Shown: one piece after another, positions 1 through 12,100 of the stretch
Layout: every line of letters begins with the position of its first letter
How positions within the stretch are numbered: position 1 is the stretch's first letter
NCBI RefSeq assembly: GCF_003286085.1
Contig: NW_020825288.1
Coordinates: forward strand, 24,614,001 to 24,678,000
Length of the DNA stretch: 64,000 bases
DNA from: Drosophila persimilis
Lineage: Eukaryota; Arthropoda; Insecta; Diptera; Drosophilidae
Direction: 5' to 3'
Position numbers and translations under genes: made by a program
The notes under the pieces: model-generated
What the model was told of the DNA's origin: nothing
The model's database searches: none
Seen by the model: only the letters and a program-made list of their open reading frames with translations

Positions 1-9
1 TGTTTTCAG

Positions 10-2470
10 GTATTTGTTAAGCTCATCAGACGGTACAAGTACCTTGAGAAAATGTTCGAAGAGGAGATGGGTAAAGTTCTATTATTCGTAAAGGGCTTTA
101 CTCCAAGTGAACGCATCAAGCTTGCGCGTATGACTGCGCTCTGGTTAGGTAAGTCTTCGTATAACCCTTTAACTCTCGCCTCAAAGCCCAGCCAGCGTAT
201 CCTAGAGTCGAGTCTAGATAGACCCTCGTTCGACTTGCAGCTGAGATTGGGCTAAAGAAAAAGTTACTCTTGGTATACTGACTCTTGGATGCAAAATTTA
301 ACCAAATCCAAAAGCCACGAGCCCAAGGACAAGAAGAAATCCTTCGTCCTATCTCTATCTATTTGAGAAATTCGAACCTAATATATTTGTATCCTTAGTT
401 AATGGCTCTGTACCGCCAAATGTGTTATTGGTACTAAACAACGAGCATCTGATCAAGGATGGCATTGCACTGGAGTTTCTACTGGAGCTATTTCAGACGT
501 TCAAGCAAGAGAAGGGCATTGCATATCTGATTCAGGCGCTTAAGAAGGGTGGACTGGAAAGCAAGTAAGTTTTAAATTTAGACTGCAGTCTGTTATGGAA
601 TGTTCTCAGGAAGATGTTATAACCATTCAGTTGTGTATCTTTAATTGATGTTCCTAGAGTAAATTTCGTGGAGTTTTATTTATTTCGCAAATGAACTATG
701 GCTTCATTTGGGTGTCGATTTAATTTCGTACAAATTCATAAGATTATTTGAGAATATTTTATTTCGTATTCTACTGTCATCTAAGTCCAAGTATGGAATG
801 TTCTCAGGAAGATGTTATAACCATTCAGTTGTGTATCTTTAATTGATGTTCCTAGAGTAATTTTACGGAGTTTATTTATTTCGCAAATGAACATTGGCTT
901 CATTTGGGTGCCGATTTAATTTCGTACAAATTTATAAGATACAATGACATATATCTATAAGATAATTTGCTCACAACATTTATTAATGGGCATGTCCTCT
1001 TGTTTCTTTCACTTTAAGACTTATGGACTTTTTCCCACCAAACAAACGTACTGAGGAATATTTTAAACAAGTTTTTCTTGACAAGGAACTCAATGAGATC
1101 ATCAAGCTGCACAAGGCCCAGGCTAGCCAGGAGGCTAAGCGCGAGCTGCAGCAGACCCTCATCGATGATATCAACGATGAGAAGGCACACAATGAGATAA
1201 CCGCTGACATTAAAGAGTTTTCGGCACGCAACAACATTCCCGATCATGAGATAATTGTTATTGTAAGTCAATCGAGAACAAACGATTGATTGACAGCAGG
1301 AGTTTAATCGTTTCATTTTTGTTTGGTCCAAAGATTTGGTCTACCATCATGTCGTTGGGCGAATGGAACAAGAAGGAGGAGCTGGTCACCGATCAGGCTG
1401 TTCGTCACTTAAAGACATACTGCACTTTGTTGCAGGCATTCGCCTCAACAGACCGCTCGGAATTGGCCCTGATCCTGAAGGTGCAGGAGTTCTGCTATGA
1501 GAACATGAACTTTATGAAGGCCTTCCAGAAGATCATATTGTTGTTCTACAAAACAGAGGTCCTCTCCGAGGAAATCATCTTGCGCTGGTACAAGGATGGT
1601 CATTCCAACAAAGGCAAAATGCATTTCCTCGAACAAATGCGCAAGTTTGTCGAATGGCTGCAGTCAGCCGAAGAAGGTAAGGATATATTTTATAACGAAA
1701 GTGGGGTTCGATATGAGTGCAATTTTTGAGAATGGTCTTGTCCTGGATGGCACTTTCATTGTACAAAATTGCAAGAGCATTTGGGTTTTTTGCTTGCCTC
1801 GTTGCTCCAAAAGAAAAACCAGAGCAACGTAGGCCAATGAAAACCTGGACAAAATTATGGTATTCTTTGCAGCGTGCCTCTAACCAAAACCTTGGAGTGC
1901 TACAAATCTCATTGAGCACAATTCCAGGAGGTTAAATATCGGTAATGCCAGAGCAAATGAATGATTGGGTGTCCATATAACTTTTCATAGTTACATTTGG
2001 CCAATAATCATTTGGACAGAAAACTCCAACGTAGCAGAATTCTGTGCCGCCTATTCTCCCAAATAAGTATCCGCTCCGAACATACTCCAACGTTCGTCGT
2101 AGTCATGAGGATTATATGCCAACCACATTAGGTTTTAGTCCTGCCTCGCTGTTTCATATAAATTTATCTGGACAAAATTATTGTATTACATTTGGCGCAT
2201 GCCTCTAACCAAGATCTTGGAGTGCCACAAAACCCATTGTGCACAATTCCAAGAGGTTAATTTCGGTCATGCCAGAGCAAAAGAATGATTGGGTGTCCAT
2301 ATAACTTTTCATAGTTACATTTGGCCAATAATCATTTGGACAGACACATCAAATATGACTAAACCATTATTTTTAAGAGATCTCTGGAAACTTTTGTTCA
2401 CTTTTTACATGTATTTTTTGGCTTTTTTCCAGAATCCGAATCTGAGGACGAACAAAAGAATGGCGATTAA
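10..2470 (+). CDS. kra: krasavietz / eIF5C (BZW, 5MP) translation regulator, 3' part
   Basis: Partial gene; the 5' end lies outside the window. Exons are 10-148, 399-564, 1019-1262, 1334-1676 and 2433-2470, all with GT-AG borders and compatible phases, giving 309 residues to a TAA stop. The product is the BZW/5MP (eIF5-mimic) family: the start [14 protein letters not shown] and later [16 protein letters not shown] and [11 protein letters not shown] are hallmark stretches of its MIF4G-like and C-terminal W2 (eIF5C) domains. The last exon adds a short acidic tail, [12 protein letters not shown], the AA-box type segment that binds eIF2-beta and eIF3c in this family. Known role: it competes with eIF5 for the preinitiation complex, raises start-codon stringency and, in flies, acts in translational repression during axon guidance and memory. 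About 100 N-terminal residues are missing. Two introns carry internal tandem duplications. The identity is firm. Confidence 0.95.
594..940. repeat. tandem duplication in kra intron (about 150 bp x 2)
   Basis: Positions 594-744 and 792-940 are near-identical direct copies about 198 bp apart, differing at a handful of bases and small indels. Both lie in the intron between exons 399-564 and 1019-1262. A 47-bp unduplicated spacer separates them. No coding content or terminal inverted repeat is seen, so a simple local duplication is more likely than a transposon. Confidence 0.9.
1845..2344. repeat. second tandem duplication in kra last intron (about 176 bp x 2)
   Basis: Positions 1845-2020 and 2168-2344 are direct copies with an almost identical 3' half (from the shared GAGCAAA..GGACAGA segment) and a more diverged 5' half. 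The offset is 323 bp. Both lie in the intron 1677-2432. The sequence is unrelated to the duplication at 594-940, so this is an independent event. Confidence 0.88.
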
Positions 2471-2767
2471 CACATTTTTGGTTAACGAAAAAGAGCATGG
2501 CTAGAAGGAACAACACAAACGGAGCCGCCTGTCCCAAATCCAAACCATCCACACACCAGACACACACACACACCACAGTGCTCTCGATAGATTTGCATAG
2601 ATAGTCTCCCCAAGTCTTCCTCCACCCAAGTCAATGGCGAAGAGAGAGAGAACTTCTAAATTATTGTTCAACAAAACTCACCCACAATCCTCAATCGTTC
2701 TCGATTTGTGAATGCAATATATTTCTTAACTATACAAACAGGAAACGGATAGCATTGTGTTAATAAA
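2471..2767 (+). other. kra 3' UTR with poly(A) signal
   Basis: This is non-coding sequence after the kra stop. A canonical AATAAA lies at 2762-2767, about 290 nt downstream of the stop. Further AATAAA hexamers near 3103 and 3243 could serve as distal sites. A (CA)n tract lies at about 2562-2575. Confidence 0.6.
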
Positions 2768-3422
2768 GGTTTAAAGATTTACAATTATGTACCAAAAAAA
2801 AATTATCACCACACACAGGAGAGGCATCTCGAACAAGAAATCAGTAAGAATTGCACGCACTGTAATCTATCAAACTGGAGATCAAGATAATATGTATGTA
2901 CCAGGGGAGCATAGCATACAAGATACATATATTCCTTATGTTGTAAAATGAGCTGCAGGCCCGTTTGTATGTTCGTATTATTTATTTAAAAATCTACCCC
3001 CGGCACATATGCATATATATTAAAAAGAAATGGAAAAAAGTTATTAATATTCATCTACGAGAGCGCGGCGCCAAGCCAGTATGGAATTTGACGAGGTTAT
3101 CTTCGAAATAAAGATTTGGAAAAGATGATTCAATATATGACTGGCATGCAAGGCCACCACCAGTTTCAACGCAAATTATTATGTGAACAGAGCGTATGGA
3201 ATTACGAATATTTTAAATTGCATGAAATTGTATGTATACAACAAATAAATGAAATACAACAAATGTGACGGATGCGACAATTGTTTTTTTTCTGGTAGTG
3301 AAATGGAAAAATTTTTCAAATATATTAGTTTAGTTTACAATGCCACCCCCAAAACATGTGGGTATACTTTTCCCACAGCCTGTATATACATACGAATGTA
3401 TTTACACGATCGATCAGCGCAA

Positions 3423-3462
3423 TATCGATATCGATACTAGAAATAGTCACAAAGTGTGACCA
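3423..3462. promoter_or_regulatory. double DRE plus motif 1-like site between convergent 3' ends
   Basis: Two overlapping TATCGATA (DRE, DREF-binding) octamers occupy 3423-3430 and 3429-3436. At 3452-3462 there is a minus-strand match to Ohler motif 1 (GGTCACACT, bound by M1BP) with one mismatch at the flank. This combination normally marks housekeeping promoters, yet no gene start is recognised nearby. Confidence 0.5.
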
Positions 3463-3524
3463 GCCCAAATTCATTCGTAGAAAAATATTTAGGAATACAT
3501 GATATAAAAAATAAACACTATAAT

Positions 3525-3556
3525 CACAAACCATACAGTATACTGTATGGTTAGTG
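3525..3556. repeat. 32-bp palindrome (24-bp perfect core)
   Basis: The centre is between 3540 and 3541. The inner 12 bases of each arm (3529-3552) pair perfectly, the 13th pair is a mismatch, and three more pairs match. It has no loop, so it is a dyad or cruciform-type site rather than a hairpin precursor. Confidence 0.9.
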
Positions 3557-5860
3557 CTATAATTGATCGTACTTTTTATTTTCAATTATGCGACGAGTCT
3601 TGTAATTGGCGACACAACAACAAAGTATAAATAATAACACTTTGCAGCACTGTTTTTGCGCCACGAACAAAACTTGTTCGGATCAATTTGAGGTTTTGAA
3701 AATGTTTAATGTATTTTTTTGTGTATTGATGGTATTGTTTATGGAAATGTATGGATAAACGGCTAAGGTGCAGCCGTTTGACCAAACCCCCAAAAATCGT
3801 ATTTTCTGGTATCTCTGGCTCAGTGTCGTTTTTTACTTTTCTCGGAATACGACACAAGAATTAATTTTTGAAAACTATGAAATAAAAAGCATGTTTCAAT
3901 CAAAAATTTAAAGTCCCCATATCTATCAGAAAAAGTCGGTTTCGTGGAGTAAAAAAAGGTGGATTTTGTTGTCTAGTGTAATTAGCTAACGCAGCAATCA
4001 AGTGTCACGTGGAAAAGGTTACAGTAGTCAATCGCTTATGAGAACTTGAAATGGAATCAGATATTATATTCAACGGAGTTAGCCGCAGGTCTTGACGATA
4101 GCGATCTGCTTGATTAATTGTAATATCCCACACGCTAATTTTAATGATATAAACAAAAATAGAATGTACGGAGGACTAACATACAGTAGTACTTGATGGT
4201 CTTAAAGTCTCTGGAAAATTTAAATTTAAATAGTTCCTTGGGCCGGTTTCTTAGTTTTTATATTTGAAGTGTTGGGAAAAAGGGCATAGGCGTTTACATA
4301 TCTTAAAAGTCGCTGATAAGGCAGGGGGGAAGTCCATAGCAACAATCCGTCGTTACAATGAGTAAAGTTGTCGCTCCGCTACCCAATTTTATTCCTTGGA
4401 GTGCAAAAAGTTTTGGATTCGCTTAGTTTAGTTTTTGGAAATACTGTTTTTATTCAACATAAATTTTGTTTAAAAGTAATTTTTTCTTGCATTTCTCGTA
4501 TTTCATTTAATGTATATAGTACTCGATGTTATATAATAACGCATATGCTATTTGTTTGTATTTTTGTTGTTGCTAAATTTGTAGTTGCTAATCATCGTAT
4601 TTGAACAATTGCAATTGGTGTGTAACTTGGTTAAAAATGAGCCTGGAGAATAGAATACACTATGAACGACACAAACTTCACAAATTATTTGAGAGCATGA
4701 TATGATGCAGGTGCAGGTGCAGTGGTGGCAAGTGGCAGATCGCGAGTCAGCAGCAGTTCCATAAATTGTTTCAATCTAATTTCCATTTTTTTTTGTAGTT
4801 TTCTTTTTTATATATATGTTTTGTTTAGTTATCTTTTAGTTAAGTGTATATAGTTATGGTTTATGTAGAGTGGAAGCTGGATTTGAGGGTCAACAAATTT
4901 AGCTACTTCTGGGCCGTACTTGGCAATACTTCATTTCGTGTTTTCGTTTCGGTTGGGGTTTTGGGTGCGTTTTTGCGTGCTTTTGCGTGGTAACTGTGTA
5001 TTCTCGTTACGCGTCCAACAACAGACATTGGATGATATTTGTGTGGTTCCTGTGCCAGTGGCTGCTGCGCAATCGTACGTCACCTTCGGTTCAGCGAAAT
5101 CAGACCGATATCCGATCCGATTTCGGTGTTTCCGCAGGCAACAATGCTGAGTGTACGGTTTGCACAGACTGCCAGTGGCACCTGTGGCTTCTGATGCTGC
5201 TGCTATTACTGCTCCACACTCACTGCTGCACATGAATAATTACAAACATAGACACACATAGATGCATATAAAAGTGTTCAACAAAGACTATAGACGACAG
5301 AAATTAATGTACAATAATATAGTAAATAACGCAAAGAACAGGGGAGGGAGGGGGTTCAAAAATCAAAGGGCAGGAATGTATGCAAAAAAATTTCAAAAGT
5401 GTATGCGCCTGTGTTCAGCAAATATACATTTAGGTAAAAAAAAAAACGAACAAACTTTAACAAACTCGTATTACAAGGCTCTTTTTTTCGTATGCTGATA
5501 GGATTTTGTGTATGCCTAAAATATATATATGTATATAGTAATTATTGGCATACATATATGTAAATGTTGTGGGCGTATGGATATCTCATATAACTGAAGA
5601 CCGAATGGGGGTTCTGAGTGTGTTTCAGTATCACTCAGAACTATACAGAGACAACGGCAATATAATTTATAATTGATTGATAATACAATCCCTACATAGA
5701 CACCAGACACCAGGTTTGGCCATGGCCTTCCATGAGGATCGGTTTTACGTTGATTTTTTCATTATGCTGTGGGTGGAGTGGAGTTTTTAAAATTGAACTT
5801 TTCCTGCTGGTATTATTGGTTGGTTTTTCTTCTTCACTTCATCTGCATGCACTTAACAAT

Positions 5861-7263
<1,403 letters not shown>

Positions 7264-7503
7264 CTTGACTGATTTTTTCTCACTTGCACAAAACGGAAAG
7301 GAAATTCAACTGTTCCAAAGAAATCCACGTGTGACCGTGCCTGTAATAGTTGTAATTTCAATTTAATTTATATGCTCCGTGAAATTTTTAAGGTGCAACT
7401 CCAGAATATACGAGGAATCGTCGAAAACAATAAGTTACTTTTCTGCCTTCTGCCCGACGTCTGTCTGGAAATTTTTTCACTGCAAATCGATCATATGATT
7501 TTT

Positions 7504-7650
7504 CAGTGTGACCGCGGATATTAGGCCTGCATATGTATAATATAACTTGAATTCGTCAGTATATTTGCGGTATTTTAAAAATATATTTTATCGATAAGAG
7601 GTAAAAATTTTATTTTGAAATCGATAAAATAGAAAAAATTCAATCGATAA
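7504..7650 (-). promoter_or_regulatory. Vha26 core promoter region: motif 1 and DRE cluster
   Basis: An exact motif 1 (CGGTCACACTG on the minus strand) lies at 7504-7514, about 240 bp upstream of the Vha26 start codon, marking the likely transcription start. Farther upstream ATCGATAA-type DRE sites recur at about 7588, 7619 and 7642. A motif 6 match on the opposite strand (7555-7566) suggests the block was or is bidirectional. Confidence 0.7.
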
Positions 7651-7700
7651 AAAAATTTAAAATTTTTGAAATTTTACATTTTGCTGTGTACTTTGTCTAG

Positions 7701-7771
7701 TTTGTACCAACATCGAGGAATATGATTTCCGATCGTGGGCAGAGGCCGATAAGCCCATTGTCGACCAGTGA
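7701..7771 (+). other. coding-like fragment of unknown gene
   Basis: After a possible splice acceptor (TTTGTCTAG ending at 7700) there is a short open frame with codons typical of fly genes (ATC, GAG, TTC, GCC, AAG, GTC, GAC, CAG). It reads NIEEYDFRSWAEADKPIVDQ and then TGA at 7769-7771. No upstream exon was found. It may be the last exon or a leftover fragment of a displaced gene. I do not recognise the protein. Confidence 0.3.
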
Positions 7772-8670
7772 CTATTAAATCTACACACGAATATTATGAA
7801 ACTTGTGGAATTTAAGCGTAGTTGTGGTATTGTTTTTTTTGTTGTTGTAAATTTGCAAACTCCGCGCATTAACTCAAGGGGGTAAAATGGTCTCCACCAC
7901 AGTGACCGTTTTCGGTATTTTTTGAGGTAAAAATTGAGCCGAATGTATAGTTACGGTATAAATCTATAAAATGTAATTTAATTAAAGGTATATCTAAGAA
8001 CACTCATCATTTATTTCAGTGGATTTCATATAAAACCATTTCGCTCATTCACTTTCAAACTATTTCTATTTGGTGGTCAAGTTTGGTGGGACTTGCTCTC
8101 TTTTTTATTTTTTTTATTTCCTCTCCTTTTTTGTGATGGGATATCCTCTCTTCGTAGAGGGATTTTTTCTCGCCACAATGTCCCTTTTAGCTCAACAATG
8201 TCCCCACATTCCATATCCACTTACGTTTGTTGAACGTTATGTTGAACAGCATTGTCCCTCAACATTGCGCGGATTCAGCAACATTTTGCATACCCTGGGG
8301 AAATGGATATTATAGAATTGTTGAAATCGTAAAGGTATTTCAATGACATTTTGCAGCATATTATCTTCTTAAAGAGACCAAGAGTCTTTCTTAATTATGT
8401 TTCAAAACAGCTTGGAAACAGTATCTACATACGGTATAAAAATTCCCCTACTCCAGCTGACAAGCTACTAGTAAGAAATTACATGACCTACGTTATAGGC
8501 TTGTTATAGACAAAATAATTTGAAAATGCGTACTTAAACGTAACTTATCTTGTAGAAAATTTATTCATCAATGGCCTAAAATTATGTGGGCGGAGCTAAG
8601 GGTTTTAGTTAGTCAGCAATATTCAACAGAATATCAAAAAAGAGAGATATGTAGAATGTAACTTGGATTC
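7772..8670. other. spacer between Vha26 and tetraspanin, no gene seen
   Basis: AT-rich sequence with CT-rich runs (about 8095-8135). CAATGTCC or its complement-like CATTGTCC occurs three times at about 8177-8260. No coding frame was supported. Confidence 0.6.
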
Positions 8671-8765
8671 GTCAGTATATTTACGGTATATTTTTTGAAT
8701 AGGGGTATATTCTTGTATATTTCTGAGGGTCCGTATATTTGATGAATGAACATGCGGTCACACTG
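8671..8765 (+). promoter_or_regulatory. tetraspanin core promoter: motif 6 and motif 1
   Basis: GTCAGTATATTT (motif 6) at 8671-8682 is followed by further GTATATT boxes and an exact motif 1, CGGTCACACTG, at 8755-8765, about 380 bp before the ATG. The order 6 then 1 is the usual one for this fly promoter class, so transcription probably starts near 8765. Confidence 0.7.
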
Positions 8766-9141
8766 GTCTTCACAAAAAAAAAAACACGGCCGCCGCAGCC
8801 GCAATAATACAATTTTTAAAAAATCGGTTGCAACGGTTAAATGCACAATTAGTGTTTAGAGCATAAAAGTTTTCTTCCGCTGAAAAATCGCCAAAAATAG
8901 AGCCCGCCAATCGAGTGTTTCAAATATTGTGCAAGCATCTACACAGGAGAAAAGAGAAAAGTGCATTAAGGCTGCTGCTGGCGCGGTCGCTGTTGCAGGC
9001 CCAGAGTCAATTCCGATTTTCTTTCGACCAAATCGTGTTCGTAGCAGAAGGAAGCCAACGCAACGAACGGTGGTTGGGTGATAGAAACCAGTTAAACCTA
9101 ACGAAATTCAAGCGAGGAAAGAGCTATAACTAATCGACACA

Positions 9142-12100
9142 ATGGGTCTCAAAGGCTGCTGTTCGTGCGTCAAATATCTGATGGTCCTTATAAACATTTT
9201 ATTTTGGGTATGTTAATTCGACAACAACAAATGCGAGAAGAATCTTCTTGCCTTTGCAGCAACAACAACTGGAACACACACACATTTGCAAGAGCAGTGC
9301 TGGAGAGTGTGTGTGTGTTTGTGTATGTGAGAGAGAGAGGATTTTGTGTACATGAGAGCGTGAATGTGAATGGAAGTGCGTGTGTGTTTGTGTTTGTGTA
9401 TTCCCTACGCCCTCTTGTGGGGCCATGTCTCCGCCTGGCAGCCGCGCGCACGCTCTCTGCTTCTCCTCCTACAGGAGCCGACTCCCGCTCAGAAATGGCA
9501 AAACACAAAGATTGCAAAAAGACGCTAGATTGGTAAAATAATATTAAAAGAGAGACTAATAGGAACCGTTTGTAGTGTTGTAAAAAATTAGTTTGTAATT
9601 GGAAATAAATGGATAAATAAATACAGCTAGAGAGGTAAACTAATAGAAAAAGTGATGAATGGTCCAAATATTGTGTGAAGAAGTGAAAAACTTCTCTATT
9701 CGAAAAAAATTAAGGAAATAAATCTATTGACAACCTTTCGGTATCTTCTTTACAGTACCAACTCCAGACTACAATAACGCTTAATACACTTAAATAAATT
9801 AGATGCATCCTTATGTTGTTTTCATTATGAAAACGTAAACGTAAATCATAGCCAAATTTCTTTTCAAAAAAGTCAAAGCGACGTCTTCAATCTTTCAAGG
9901 CAAAAAATGTTGCAGAAATGTCAAAAAATATAATTTAATATATAAATATATGTGTAAATAGATTTTTGAATCGAGTTTTGTTTGTATGTAATAAAAATAT
10001 GTAAGCTTTTTATAAAACAAAGGCAGGTCTTACTTAAAAAAAAGCTAGAGCGATATCTCTGCTCCCGGGTTCTCACAGAACTCTCTCTCTCCCCCTACTT
10101 CTTACTCCCATAAACAATAGAAGTTCCGCTGTGGGTGAGTGGGAGAACGAATGACATGCACACGCACACCCACACCCACGTATACATGAAGGCAGTTCGA
10201 AAGAAAGACAGACATCTAAAGCATAGCATCGCCCCATCTCCTTCCACCTACTCTACCGCGGCTCCCCTGCCCAGGCCCCACCACACACGTTTGTTCAGTT
10301 GTTGTTTTTCTTTGGACTGCCTTTTCCTGCTGGTTTTTCTATTTTTTTATTTTTATTTTTATAACGTTTACGTGAGTTTTCAGTCGAGTTAAATTCTTTA
10401 CCAACTTCTTTCTGTCTTTTCTTATCAGTGGGAAAGGACCCAATGTTGGTCGCCCCACCCTTTCGTCACACCTCTGCATGGATTCTGCCTCTACTTCACC
10501 CGCTTTCCGATAGGGTTCTTCTGTGTTCTATTTGTTTGGAATTTTACGCAATTTCATGGGTTTCAACATTTCGTTGTTTCTGTTTCAATTGTTTCATTCA
10601 ATTATTCTCTCCCTCAAATGTGTGTGTTTGTGTGTGTTTGGTTTGTTTTCCTCTGTAGATTCTCCTTCTTTTCTTTGCTTTCGAAATCAGTTTCGCTTTT
10701 TGAAATTTTGATGCTTTTGTTAAATGTTTTTAATTTTTATTTTTTTCTGCTGATGGTTGTTGCCTTTTTTCGATTTCTGTCTATAGTATTTATTAGTCAA
10801 GAGCTATTTTCGAAAACGGCGGAGAACCAACAATAACATGGACGTTCCGTGTATGCGCTGTTCTTGGTCGGGCGTTGTGTATTGGTATTGGTATAGTCGC
10901 TGCGCTGCTTTCAGAGCGATCCCGCCTTTGCATAGTGGGGTGTGTTTGATTTCCATTGGGGAAAATAATTAAGAACGAAATATTCTTTCCGGTGGAAAGA
11001 AGTACCTACAGTACATCGCTATTTCAACATTTCCAAACGATGTCTATGACGTACTATGACAGAAGCTCATCCGTAGTCTCTCATCATTTTTATATGTGCA
11101 CATCCCACTGTGGCTAGCTCTGAAAGCGTTTCCATTTCCATCGTCGCTGCGGGGCATCGTGATCAAACGCCACGATCCCGACGCTGCCGTCATTGAGGCT
11201 GACAGTGACCAAAATGTTGCCTTTGCCTGCTGCTGTTCGTTTTTTGGCCATCTGACAAGGCTTGCGTCTCATTAACCCGGGAGCCACCCGTCCACCCACC
11301 GGCACACAATTAATTTAGTTGCCATCTCTATTTTTCAACCCATACATACTATCTATATAATTAATTTCTGCTATTTTTCACTCAATTATTCATAATGGGA
11401 ATCTATTCGTTTGGCGGAATGCATTCCATTGTAATTTTGTGGCTTTAAAAAGCCGTTGCATGGCATGGATTCAGTCAATGGGGAATGCGGGGACAAAACG
11501 GCGACTGGACATGCAAAAGGCTGCCACAGCGCTCTCTTTGCCCTGGTCACATTCTCTCTGTCTCCCTTCGGTCGTTCTCACGCTCTCTTGAGCACTCAAA
11601 AGTAGGTCACCAAAGGACTTTGCACATTTATTAGCCCGCTCGTTCGTTTTGTTTGTTATGGACACGCGACATCGTGTCTGATGTGTATTTACCAAGGCGT
11701 GGATTCAATTCTCGAAACATTTCAACATTTTTACGAGGGGCTGTGGACTTAGTAGAGCATTCCATTTTTTACTCTGGAGAAACATAAAGTTATCTATGCT
11801 CGTTTTTTATATTACTCTGCAAACGGCCCTCGCATGTGCAACTTTGTATAACATTTCCATCACCATTCTCCGTTAGCTTTCACACACATACACACCCACA
11901 CAGTCTCCAGCTCTTTCATATAATGCATTTTAGTGTGACACAGTTTTTGTCTCGCTCTCTCAATTGCCCTCGCAATATTGTAGTTCTCTCGCCGCTGAAC
12001 TTTTGTTTTGTCTTCTCATGGACCACCCGCATGGAGAGCTTGGCTTTGGCCTCTCTCATTACGTTTGAATGAAATTTGCGGTACTTTAAGTTTTTGCTTT

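Larger units (their letters stand above)
2768..5860. other. intergenic / Vha26 3' UTR region, no supported gene
   Basis: AT-rich sequence between the convergent kra and Vha26 genes. Short open frames here have no fly-like codon bias and no recognisable domain. The region holds a DRE/motif 1 cluster (about 3423-3462), a palindrome (3525-3556) and T-rich stretches. TTTATT at about 4389 and 4449 would be AATAAA on the minus strand and may end the Vha26 transcript. A GC-richer stretch at about 5040-5235 also shows no convincing gene. Confidence 0.6.
7543..8689 (+). repeat. repeated motif 6 block flanking the Vha26-tetraspanin spacer
   Basis: Positions 7543-7573 and 8659-8689 share 29 of 31 bases in the same orientation. 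Each contains GTCAGTATATTT (Ohler motif 6). The coordinates given span both copies. The first copy is near the Vha26 promoter and the second near the tetraspanin promoter. Confidence 0.8.

Noticed and set aside
3582..3857. 91-codon minus-strand frame near the DRE cluster
   Set aside because: The promoter-like cluster lies downstream of it on that strand, and the AT-rich composition gives no coding bias.
9188..9667. 159-codon minus-strand frame in the tetraspanin intron
   Set aside because: Composed largely of translated (CA)/(GT)/(GA) repeats; no coding bias.
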